Source: CAJWLW01 sp963580095 (GTDB lineage Bacteria; Verrucomicrobiota; Lentisphaeria; JABSQK01; CAJWLW01). Taken from it: a DNA stretch of 44,855 nucleotides. The translations under genes were made by a program, and so were the position numbers. The notes under the pieces are model-generated. The model did not search any database and was not told the DNA's origin. It saw only the letters and a program-made list of their open reading frames with translations. Location of the stretch: contig CAUZJQ010000006.1 of NCBI GenBank assembly GCA_963580095.1, positions 1-44,855 on the forward strand, written 5' to 3'. Shown piece after piece: positions 8,952 to 17,088 of this stretch (within the stretch, counting starts at the first letter, position 1; every line of letters starts with the position of its first letter).

Positions 8952-9848
8952 TCATTCATCGATTTCGTCTTTCCACTGTGAAAACAGGTCGATCACTTCC
9001 TCCCTGCTGCTATAGGCTTTGTAAACCAGGCGGCTGCGCAGGTGATATTCTTTGCCTGTTTCGACATCGTCGATAACAAACTGGCAATCCCAAGCCGGAT
9101 TATAGACCCGCTTTTCTTCGTTGTGATCACCGCCGGTCGGTGACATGGTGAGCCGAACCGGCGATGTCTGATCGAACATCTGCAGGTACAGCATGTTTCC
9201 GTCGTGCGGTCTCCCGAACACCAGCGGCAGATCGAATCGGCGATCGCTGAATGCATGGGCCAGACTCCGCGCGTTGTAGGAACGATCGGCGAGGCCGAAC
9301 CGTGGTTCATCGATTGTCGAATGACACACGGTACTCCCCGTGCCGTGCATATCCGGGCTCAGGCAATTCCAGAATCCATCCGGGTTGATAAAAAAGAGGC
9401 ACGGGAAATCCGGCGCATTGATGTAGCTCGCCCAGAAGAATCCGAACTGTTTTCCGGCCCTTGGCGGTTGATGCAGTTTCGCCGTGAAATGGAAGTCAAT
9501 GATATTGGGTTCCTTGACCTCGAAAATTGTCGTCGACTCGACATGTGTCTGCGGTGTCCGCGACTGAGCGAGTCGTACTGCACGGTCGGAAATACGTTCC
9601 ACCTGCATTGGATGGTGCCTGGGTTCGAACGTATCGCCTTCCTGGTCGGTAGCGAACAGCCCGTCCATCAGGTGTTCCAGATTGAGACCGGCATAGCGTG
9701 GGACAAAACAGTTGCGTTTCTCGTGGACACTGGTCAATGACCAGATGCCATTGAGGTCGGCGCGATGACTTGGATGCGCGGCATCGCCGGCGTCGTTGTC
9801 ACCGACGACAACTTCGAGCTCGGTGGTATGAACAACTTCGTAACTCAT
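8952..9848 (-). CDS. conserved-looking protein of unknown function
   Basis: I do not recognise this family. The start could be the ATG at 9848 (MSYEVVHTTELEVVV) or the one two codons earlier (9854). The product of about 298 aa has no signal peptide or membrane segment. It is rich in aromatic and beta-prone stretches (NIIDFHFTAKLHQPPRAG, KQFGFFWASYINAPDFP, YHLRSRLVYKAYSSREEVI). That pattern suggests a beta-sandwich such as a galactose mutarotase-like or lectin-like fold, but this is a guess. It is the first gene of the minus-strand series with the isomerase-like, DapA-like and SDR genes, 48 bp before the isomerase-like gene, so a role in handling the same sugar is likely. Confidence 0.7.
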   Translation of the reverse strand: MSYEVVHTTELEVVVGDNDAGDAAHPSHRADLNGIWSLTSVHEKRNCFVPRYAGLNLEHLMDGLFATDQEGDTFEPRHHPMQVERISDRAVRLAQSRTPQTHVESTTIFEVKEPNIIDFHFTAKLHQPPRAGKQFGFFWASYINAPDFPCLFFINPDGFWNCLSPDMHGTGSTVCHSTIDEPRFGLADRSYNARSLAHAFSDRRFDLPLVFGRPHDGNMLYLQMFDQTSPVRLTMSPTGGDHNEEKRVYNPAWDCQFVIDDVETGKEYHLRSRLVYKAYSSREEVIDLFSQWKDEIDE

Positions 9849-9917
9849 GGACATCGCCCGGGATCATCGGCATCATGCCGGGTCCAAGCCCTCGCTGATT
9901 CCGATCATGCGGCCGGC

Positions 9918-10633
9918 CTATCGCACAACATCCCAGTACAGCTGGTAGGCCGGCGGCAGCCCCAGCTGGGCTCTGAATACGGCATTGCCATACGATGAAT
10001 GTCCATCCGCCCAGAGTAGATTCAAGCCGCCATTGTGCCGGTCGCCGTAGTTGTTGATTGCTCCCAGCGGGTCACCCGACCCGTCGCCCCGCGTCATGCT
10101 TGAACTTGAGCCGTCATCGGACTCGAGCCGATGCTGTGTATCAATGAAAGTGATCGTGGCGCTGGGGTTCGTGATGCCGCCAAGTTTCACATAAAAATTA
10201 TAGCCGATGCCCAGTTCCCAGTAGTTGTATCCACAGGAAGGGTTGTCGCTACCATTGTTGCATTCGGCATAGTGCTTCCAATTGCCATTGAACTCCTCGG
10301 TGTCCGAGGGGCATCTCCATGGGCTGTCCGGATTCAGGAACGCGCCCCGTTTTCGCTTGTATCCCAATGCGAGTTGACGACAAAACCTTCATTGTCATCC
10401 GTGTACATGAGCCATCCCAGGCCCAGTTGATTCTGGTTGTTGGTGCAAGCGATCTGCCGCGCTTTATCTTTGGCCTGATTTAAGGCCGGCAGCAGCATCG
10501 CCGCCAGGATGGCGATGATGGCGATCACGACCAGCAGTTCAATAAGCGTGAAGCATGCTCGACGAAGCAGCCGCGGAACCGTTGAGAGTTCGACTACCAT
10601 GAGTCGGCCGTTTGCAGCTTCTGGTTGTTGCAT
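9918..10633 (-). CDS. pilin-like protein (type II secretion/H-X9-DG type), frameshifted
   Basis: The N-terminal half (start at ATG 10633 or 10600) carries the prepilin methylation segment CFTLIELLVVIAIIAILAAM, followed by LLPALNQAKDKARQIACTNN, characteristic of PVC pseudopilin-like proteins. This frame stops at 10334. The C-terminal half is in another frame (open from 10367) with WRCPSDTEEFNG and a perfect H-X9-DG motif, HNGGLNLLWADG, near the end. The two join naturally if a single indel lies around 10340-10360, giving SENGA then FLNPDSPW. Prepilin peptidase would cleave before Phe and the protein would sit in the inner membrane or a pseudopilus. These genes are numerous in Lentisphaerota-like genomes and their role is poorly known. 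Sequencing error and genuine pseudogene are both possible. Confidence 0.72.
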
Positions 10634-10762
10634 AATTATCCGGCTCGGGCTTGTGATCGTCGCGGCATTCAGTATACTCCAGACCATGCCGATCTGCAAT
10701 TCCTCATCACTGTCGCATCGCCGTCGCAATCAGGAAACGGGACCCCTGTACCCAAAGCATCC

Positions 10763-12799
10763 ATGAGCGAACACTGGTACGACAGACCTTTACGAATCGC
10801 TGCCCTGCAATGCGATTTCGAAGCGGGCCAGACGCTTGAAGTGGCGGATAAATGGGCCGGCGCCGGTTTCAATGTGGAGCAACTGTTCCATCCGATGGCG
10901 GACTCCTACTCGGCGCTGTTCGACATTGAGCACCACGCTGAAATCCTATCGGATTACCTGGCGCGGGCGCAGCAGAATAATCTGCGCATCATCCTCTATC
11001 TGAACGTGCACATCCTCGGCCCAACGCTTGCATCCCATTGGGAAGACTGGGCCCAGCGCGCGGTCGACGGTTCCTGTCCCAAGCAGTACGAAACCTATTA
11101 CGTCTGCTGCGTCAACAGTCCGTGGCGCGATCACTTTTTTTCGGTCATCGACTCATTGGCAACTTTCGACATCGATGGAGTGTTCCTCGATGGTCCGATT
11201 GTAATCTCCGGCGGCTGTTTCTGTCCGCACTGCCAGGCACGGTATACGTCCAGGTATGGCGGTGACCTTGTCGAGGGCGAGCATCAATCGAAATTCATCG
11301 GGGAGAGCCTGCACGAGTTTCTCCGTGAATCCTACAGCCGGTTCAAACAACACAAGCCGGACAGCATTTTTTACATCAACCTGCCGATCACTGCTTCGCA
11401 GGCGAAGTATCTGTCTCCGGTGGATCAGTTGCCGTACAACGATCTTGTCGGCAATGAAGGCGGTTTCATGTTTTATGAGCCGCCACGGGATGCCTATCTC
11501 TGGCGCAGCAGCATAACTGTCAAATTGCTGGAGGCACTGGCACCGGACAAACCGCGGGTGAACTTCATGGCAGCCGACCAGAAACCCTGGTCCTGGTACA
11601 TCCACACCCCGGCGGAAACCAGGCTTTGCATTGCATCGACGGTTGCCAACGGCGCCAACATCTGGTACGGGCTGCATGGCGCCAGCAGCTTGTTGGATAC
11701 CCCGGGCGGCAAGGCTGCTACCGGGCTGATGCGCTTCCTGGCGACACACGAATCGTACTATGTTGCGACACGCTCAGCGGCCCGGGTTGCCGTGCTCTAT
11801 GCCTACGCCACGGATTATCAATATCGGGTCAGCAGCGAGACGTCCGATTTCTATGGGGACGCTGCGGAGAAGAGCAAGTTGTACAGCGGCAACTTCACAG
11901 AAGCATTACACGGCTTCTGCGATGTACTCTCACGCTCGGGCATCCCCTACGACTTGGCCACCGATCTGGATCTGACCGCCGACCGGCTGGCCGGGTACGA
12001 TTGTCTGCTGCTGCCCACCTGCGCCTGTCTGTCGGACGAATCCGTCGATGCGATTCGGGAGTACGTGAAAAATGGCGGTGCCATTGTCTCGAGCCATGAC
12101 ACCTCGCTGTATACAGAAAGCGGTGAGGCCCGCACGGATTTCGCTCTGGCAGACGTTTTTGGGGCAAGGTATGCAGGACGCATAATGCCGTACAATAATT
12201 TCAATTATTTCTCGATCTGCAGCGAGCATCCCTTAGTGGATCACATCGATATTCCGCTGTTGCCGGCACCGGAATCGGTGGTCGACGTGACGCCGGCGGA
12301 GTCCGCAAATGTGCTGGCAAAATTTCACGCTGTGCAAGCGGGACGATATGTGCCGCTGACCGAACCGGCGCGGCCGGCGATCATTCACAATCGATTCGGC
12401 AGCGGGCACAGCCTCTATCTGGCTGGCACTTTCGGTGAGATGTGCGCGCACTACGCGCCGCCGGAGTACCAACAGTTGCTGAAAAATGCCGTCGCCTATT
12501 TCTCTGAGAAAAGCGTGTCGTTGCAGGGCGCCATCGGCAATGTCGAGGTGAGTGTGCGCCGGCAGCACAAGCGGCTGCTGATTCATCTCGTCAACTATGC
12601 GGGCCTGCCGCCGCGGCCGTTTACAGCGATCGCGCCGCAACGCGGCTTGCAGCTCGTATTGCCGGACGCCGGCGCAATCGAAGCGCCGCGGGCGCTGGTT
12701 GCCGATCAGGTATGCAGGTACGAGGTGCACGGCGATGCGGCGATCGTGAATCTACCCGAGTTGCGTGACTACGAAGTTATTGTTGTCGAACAGCGATAG
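10763..12799 (+). CDS. GHL6-type putative glycoside hydrolase with trimerisation-like domain
   Basis: The 678-aa product has no signal peptide. Residues 1-350 form a barrel of the hypothetical glycosyl hydrolase 6 type: RIILYLNVHI, then FDIDGVFLDGPIVISGGCFC with the Cys-x2-Cys HCQARY element after the strand holding the likely catalytic Asp. Residues about 350-600 resemble the beta-galactosidase trimerisation (glutaminase-like) domain (VAVLYAYATDYQYR, AGYDCLLLPTCACLSDE, VKNGGAIVSSHD). The tail is a small beta-domain. The open frame reaches back to 10625, but ATG 10763 begins the homologous-looking part. The cytoplasmic prediction suggests action on imported oligosaccharides; substrate unknown. 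It is divergent from the pilin-like gene. Confidence 0.8.
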   Translation: MSEHWYDRPLRIAALQCDFEAGQTLEVADKWAGAGFNVEQLFHPMADSYSALFDIEHHAEILSDYLARAQQNNLRIILYLNVHILGPTLASHWEDWAQRAVDGSCPKQYETYYVCCVNSPWRDHFFSVIDSLATFDIDGVFLDGPIVISGGCFCPHCQARYTSRYGGDLVEGEHQSKFIGESLHEFLRESYSRFKQHKPDSIFYINLPITASQAKYLSPVDQLPYNDLVGNEGGFMFYEPPRDAYLWRSSITVKLLEALAPDKPRVNFMAADQKPWSWYIHTPAETRLCIASTVANGANIWYGLHGASSLLDTPGGKAATGLMRFLATHESYYVATRSAARVAVLYAYATDYQYRVSSETSDFYGDAAEKSKLYSGNFTEALHGFCDVLSRSGIPYDLATDLDLTADRLAGYDCLLLPTCACLSDESVDAIREYVKNGGAIVSSHDTSLYTESGEARTDFALADVFGARYAGRIMPYNNFNYFSICSEHPLVDHIDIPLLPAPESVVDVTPAESANVLAKFHAVQAGRYVPLTEPARPAIIHNRFGSGHSLYLAGTFGEMCAHYAPPEYQQLLKNAVAYFSEKSVSLQGAIGNVEVSVRRQHKRLLIHLVNYAGLPPRPFTAIAPQRGLQLVLPDAGAIEAPRALVADQVCRYEVHGDAAIVNLPELRDYEVIVVEQR

Positions 12800-12849
12800 T
12801 GTTCTGTTAAATTAATTTTATCGGGTATCTTTCAACCTTTTCAGAACAC
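12799..12849. repeat. 8-bp inverted repeat between the GHL6 and FG-GAP genes
   Basis: GTGTTCTG (12799-12806) and CAGAACAC (12842-12849) form a perfect inverted repeat with a 35-nt AT-rich spacer. It may be an operator or a weak hairpin after the upstream gene; the signal is short, so confidence is low. Confidence 0.3.
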
Positions 12850-12885
12850 AACCGCATAGTGCGGAAAAAGCGGTACCGGGTCAAC

Positions 12886-15588
12886 ATGTCGACAGTTTGG
12901 CAGGAAAAAGGGTTTGCGGATTTTGTAGACGGTACATTCGGCAACGGCGGACATAATATTTATGTGTCTCGTGCCGGTGTGCTGCAACGTATCCATCAAT
13001 ACGACTTCAACAAAAATGGCTACATGGATCTGCTGTTCTGCAACAGCCAGAACCACCTCGAGACGGCGCCGGCTTATCTGTACAGCGACCCGCTGAACGA
13101 TCAGACGCCGATGACATTGCCATCTGACGGGGCCCGATCGGGCGCCGTCGTCGATCTGAATGGCAACGGGTACAATGACCTCGTCCTGGGCATGTTCTAC
13201 AATGGCAATCGATTCGACTTGAACGCCATCATTTACTTCGGGTCCCTGGCGGGTTACAGCGAGAACTATCAGCAACATCTGCCGGCCCCGGAATGCTACT
13301 CTGTGGCGGCAGGTGATTTTAACGGCGACGGCAAACCGGACCTTGCTTTTCTGTGCACGCACGGTCTGCGGGTGTTTTATCAGTCGTCCATAGGGTTCGA
13401 ACCGAAGCGCTTTGTTGACCTGCAGGTCGAAGGGCGTCAAATCACGGCCGTCGATCTGGATGACGATGGCTATGCCGACCTGGTCGTAGGCTCAGCGGAT
13501 GGCAGTACACGTGTCTATTGGGGTGCCGACGACGGCCTGGATCCGAAGCGGAGCATTGGGGTTCCGATCGAATCCGGCGGCGAACCTGTCGCGGCTGTCG
13601 ATCATGAAGCAGCATCTGCCGAGTACGTTGCGGAACCGGATCCACTCACACAGGTCATCTCTCTGTGCGATGGCTATCTGTTAGTTGCACCACTGCCGAA
13701 CTGCGTGGTGTTCGTTCCGATCCGCAAGGATCGCAGCTTCGGCCCATCCTGGACCCTGGCGTGCCGGCAGACAATGTCCGTGGCAGTCGGCGACATCAAT
13801 GGCAACGGGTCCGAGGATCTCGTTGTTGCGTGTCGCGACAGCGTCGAGGGCGGTGAGTGTTCCTGGATCTATTGGGGTGGAGAAAATGGCTTCGATGCCG
13901 AACGTCGAACTGCGCTGCCGACTGATCGCGCCTGCGATGTAGCGGTCGGAGATATCAATGGCGACGGCTGCGATGACATTGTGATCTGCCAATTTCACAC
14001 CTCTGAATCGTTCAGCGTGCCCTCCCTGCTTTATCGCGGCTCTCCCGAAGGCGCGCGGAAGGCCCCGATCAAGCTGCCGACCGAAGATGCCCGCAGAGTC
14101 TTTCTGATCAACACACCGACGGAAGAACCGCCACAGGTGTTCTTTGTCAATCACTTCGGCGGTAATAAGTTGGGCAATATCAGCCCGGCTCTGTACTTTG
14201 GCGGTCCCGACGGCTATGTCGCGGATCGTCGGAGTGACATTGCCGGATGGGGCGCTGTCGAGGCGATGTGTTGCGACATCAATGACGACGGTTACGCAGA
14301 TATTGTCCTTGCGAATTGTGCCGAAAATTCCGTCAGTCTCGATCCGGGGTCTTTCGTCTTTCTGAATAGCAAGGATGGATTTTCACACGAACCCAGTTGG
14401 ACACTGCCGACATCGCGGGCGCACGGCGCATGTTGCGCGGACCTCAATCGCGACGGCTATCTCGATCTGATCTTCAGCGGTTGGGACAACCCGGAGTTGC
14501 TGATTTTTTACGGCAACGCCCAGGGTTTCGATACGGAAAATCCCGATCGGATTGAAATGACACAGGACGGTGTCACCTACAGCAGTCCGCGCTGGATTCA
14601 TCTTGTTGATCTCAATAAGGATGGCTGGCTCGACCTGGTGGTGCCGCAGGTCCTTAGCGATCGGAGTTTTATTCTCCAGGGCGGTCCGGAGGGATTCAGC
14701 ATGGACCGTTGTCAGACGCTCTCGGTAGAGCGCCCAGCATGCGCCCGCTCCGCGGATCTCACCGGCAACGGTTATCCGGATCTGATACTCGGCGGGCACG
14801 TTCCATCGCGCGGGCTGCCCCATGATTCCTTCGTATACATTTATTGGAACGGGCCCGAGGGCTTGAGTGAAGATCGACGCTGCATGTTACCCGCCAACGG
14901 GATCAACAGTATGGCGATCGCGGATTTCAACAACAACGGCAGGCTCGATCTGTATGTCGGCTCGTACGCCGACGGCAAGAACCGAGATCTCGATTCGTAC
15001 ATCTACTGGAACCGCCCGGGCACAGGTTTTTCCGCGGCCGATCGAAAGCGGCTGTTCACCCACTCGGCGTCGGGCTGCGTTGCGACAGACTTCAACGAGG
15101 ACGGTTGGATCGATCTGGCCGTGGCGAATCACAAGCTCTGGGGCAGTCACCAGGGGTATTCCGAAGTCTGGTGGAATGGTCCCGACGGATTCGACGCGCG
15201 CCGTACAACGCGCCTACCGACTTCCGGGCCGCACGGGATGACTTCCGTTGAACCGGGGAACATCCTTGACCGTGGGCCGGAGGAGACCTACGAATCAAGT
15301 CTTTTCAAGTTGCCCGATGGTGCCACAGCCATCGGGATCTCGTGGCAAGCAGAGGTTCCATCCAAAACCTGGGTGAAGGCACAATTGCGTTTCGCCGAAA
15401 CCCGCGAGGCTCTGGCTGCCGCCGATTGGCTTGGACCGGCAGGTGCATCGAGCTGGTTCGACAACGGCGATGCCGTCGATGCCATGGCCTTCACCGGTCA
15501 TTGGCTGCAATACCGATTGGCACTCGGCGCTGCCAACGCACTCAGCACGCCTCGGGTAACGTCAGTTGAAGTGGCATACGCTGGGTGA
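12886..15588 (+). CDS. large FG-GAP/VCBS repeat protein, probably two propellers
   Basis: About 900 aa from ATG 12886 (a GTG at 12859 is the alternative). I count twelve calcium-loop motifs along the protein, among them DFNKNGYMDL, DLNGNGYNDL, DFNGDGKPDL, DLDDDGYADL, DINGNGSEDL, DINGDGCDDI, DINDDGYADI, DLNRDGYLDL, DLNKDGWLDL, DLTGNGYPDL, DFNNNGRLDL and DFNEDGWIDL. Two blade-length gaps without the motif bring the total to fourteen, as for two seven-bladed propellers. Each blade also repeats a YWGxxxGF-like strand. The last 100 residues (from about YESSLFKLPDG) form a separate beta domain. Oddly, no signal peptide is visible although such calcium-binding propellers are normally exported. It follows the GHL6 gene by 87 bp, so the two are probably linked in function. 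Confidence 0.85.
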   Translation: MSTVWQEKGFADFVDGTFGNGGHNIYVSRAGVLQRIHQYDFNKNGYMDLLFCNSQNHLETAPAYLYSDPLNDQTPMTLPSDGARSGAVVDLNGNGYNDLVLGMFYNGNRFDLNAIIYFGSLAGYSENYQQHLPAPECYSVAAGDFNGDGKPDLAFLCTHGLRVFYQSSIGFEPKRFVDLQVEGRQITAVDLDDDGYADLVVGSADGSTRVYWGADDGLDPKRSIGVPIESGGEPVAAVDHEAASAEYVAEPDPLTQVISLCDGYLLVAPLPNCVVFVPIRKDRSFGPSWTLACRQTMSVAVGDINGNGSEDLVVACRDSVEGGECSWIYWGGENGFDAERRTALPTDRACDVAVGDINGDGCDDIVICQFHTSESFSVPSLLYRGSPEGARKAPIKLPTEDARRVFLINTPTEEPPQVFFVNHFGGNKLGNISPALYFGGPDGYVADRRSDIAGWGAVEAMCCDINDDGYADIVLANCAENSVSLDPGSFVFLNSKDGFSHEPSWTLPTSRAHGACCADLNRDGYLDLIFSGWDNPELLIFYGNAQGFDTENPDRIEMTQDGVTYSSPRWIHLVDLNKDGWLDLVVPQVLSDRSFILQGGPEGFSMDRCQTLSVERPACARSADLTGNGYPDLILGGHVPSRGLPHDSFVYIYWNGPEGLSEDRRCMLPANGINSMAIADFNNNGRLDLYVGSYADGKNRDLDSYIYWNRPGTGFSAADRKRLFTHSASGCVATDFNEDGWIDLAVANHKLWGSHQGYSEVWWNGPDGFDARRTTRLPTSGPHGMTSVEPGNILDRGPEETYESSLFKLPDGATAIGISWQAEVPSKTWVKAQLRFAETREALAAADWLGPAGASSWFDNGDAVDAMAFTGHWLQYRLALGAANALSTPRVTSVEVAYAG

Positions 15589-15890
15589 GAGATGAGCCGT
15601 GAACGCAATGAGAAACGCCGAGCTGAACAAGGTCCCAAACGGCGGCAAGCGCTCCAGGACACCGGGGTTCCCGATTTGCTGTAAGCTGACAGTCGGCAGC
15701 GTTTAATCTCTGTGAAAATTCTCTCTATCTCTCCAGGTCCGGCGATTCGCTCAGAGTTCCTCGTCTCGTTCCTGCTCAGCGAGTTGTTCGACCGCCTCTG
15801 CGACTGGGCCCGGATCCAAGAAGAAACGTCGGCATCCGAACCAGATCCTTCTGTCCATCCCCCTATTTACCCGCCATTCCGTGGAAAGCT
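15589..15890. other. spacer with two short ORFs of doubtful status
   Basis: Just after the FG-GAP stop, an ATG at 15592 opens a basic 30-aa frame on the plus strand (MSRERNEKRRAEQGPKRRQA..., stop 15684). On the minus strand 15751-15858 encodes 35 aa (MDRRIWFGCRRFFLDPGPVA..., ending EQERDEEL), which reads like a real protein tail and lies downstream of the aldolase gene. A plus-strand frame (15712-15927) runs opposite to it. None is recognised; each could be a small gene or a remnant. Confidence 0.3.
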
Positions 15891-16658
15891 CTACTTTGTT
15901 TTGATGGATTTTCGCAGATCAAGGTAAACCGTCGTAAGCATGGCAGTGTCGGTGCTGTAGGCCAGAAAACGGATACCATGCTGGATATAGTTTTCCGCCT
16001 GCTCCGGAGTCACGGCGAAGTTGCCGACGGCGACCCCTTTCTCTTCCGCCCGTTTTATGATGTCCTTTAATGCATCGATGACACGGACGTCGGTAACCTG
16101 CCCCGGAATGCCCAGGGACTGTGAGAGGTCGAAGGGGCCGATAAAAATGGCATCAACGTCGGGTACCGCCAGGATCTCATCAAGATTGGCTATCCCCTCG
16201 GTCCCTTCAATCTGTAAGATGACGGCGGTCTCGGCATTGGCCTGCTTGTAATAGTCCGGGTTGTCGAGGGCATAGTAGGATGCACCTCTCACAAAAGGGC
16301 ATATCCCTCTGCTCCCCTCAGGATGATAATTGGCACCGGCAACCGCGATCTCGGCCGACTCCCGGTTGTGAATCATCGGGACCATGACGGCGGAGGCGCC
16401 AAAATCGAGCGCCTGAGTTATACGTTCCGCGCTGAGATTGGGCACGCGGATCACCGAGGCGATCCCCGCAGCATCGCAGCCACGCACCAGCTGGATCGCG
16501 GCATCGACGCCGAACATCCCATGTTCGGTGTCGATGATGACAAAATCAAGCCCGGCACGTCCGATGATTTCTGTCACGTCCGCCGCGGGCATCTGCTGAA
16601 AGGTGCCCAGGAGCGTTGTGCCTGAACTGAGCTTGGATTTGAATGTCACTGTCGGCAT
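15891..16658 (-). CDS. HpcH/HpaI family aldolase
   Basis: This is a metal-dependent class II pyruvate aldolase (255 aa) of the HpaI/RhmA/GarL type, cleaving 2-keto-3-deoxy acids into pyruvate and an aldehyde. Visible residues are His46 in DTEHG, Arg71 in VIRVP, the metal ligands Glu151 in ILQIEG and Asp177 in GPFDLSQSLG, and the PMIHN strand. Length is normal for the family. A good AGGAGAG lies 8 nt before the ATG. Substrate is not determined; sugar-acid catabolism is likely given the surrounding glycosidases and oxidoreductases. Confidence 0.9.
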   Translation of the reverse strand: MPTVTFKSKLSSGTTLLGTFQQMPAADVTEIIGRAGLDFVIIDTEHGMFGVDAAIQLVRGCDAAGIASVIRVPNLSAERITQALDFGASAVMVPMIHNRESAEIAVAGANYHPEGSRGICPFVRGASYYALDNPDYYKQANAETAVILQIEGTEGIANLDEILAVPDVDAIFIGPFDLSQSLGIPGQVTDVRVIDALKDIIKRAEEKGVAVGNFAVTPEQAENYIQHGIRFLAYSTDTAMLTTVYLDLRKSIKTK

Positions 16659-16931
16659 CGGTTCTCTCCTTCCCGGTCATGTTTGCGTCTTGCGGTCTAA
16701 AAATCGATGTGGTCGCGTTCCGTCATTCCATCCACTTTAGCTCCCAATCATCACAATAACCTTCAGTATTCCTGTCTTTTCCCAGATAGCCTGACCAGGA
16801 AAAGAGATATAAAACGAAGCTGAAACCTAAGTTCCAGACAGTCGGAAATTCCCGGGCGGGCGATAGTCCATATTAGCGGAAATAAGGCTTTGACAATCTC
16901 GGTGGCAGATGACCTCAGAGGACCATTCTGA

Positions 16932-17084
16932 CAAAATAAAAGTTTGACGTGTTCGAGTTCCGATAGCTGCGACATATTACCCGATGATCAGGCCCGTCAT
17001 CAACTGCCCGCCACCACCATCGCGCTCGACGGAACCGGCGCGCCGCTCTGCATCAATAACAAGGGCGAATGGCGTGACGCATAA
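16932..17084 (+). pseudogene. C-terminal stub of an unidentified gene
   Basis: A plus-strand frame without ATG ends at 17084 with a strikingly protein-like tail (ATTIALDGTGAPLCINNKGE, then WRDA), 4 nt before the start of the large glycosidase gene. Only about 35 residues (from about 16977) look coding, upstream the frame is low-quality. It is probably the 3' remnant of a deleted gene. The rest of the 430-bp gap (16659-16931) shows no gene. Confidence 0.4.
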
Positions 17085-17088
17085 CAAC

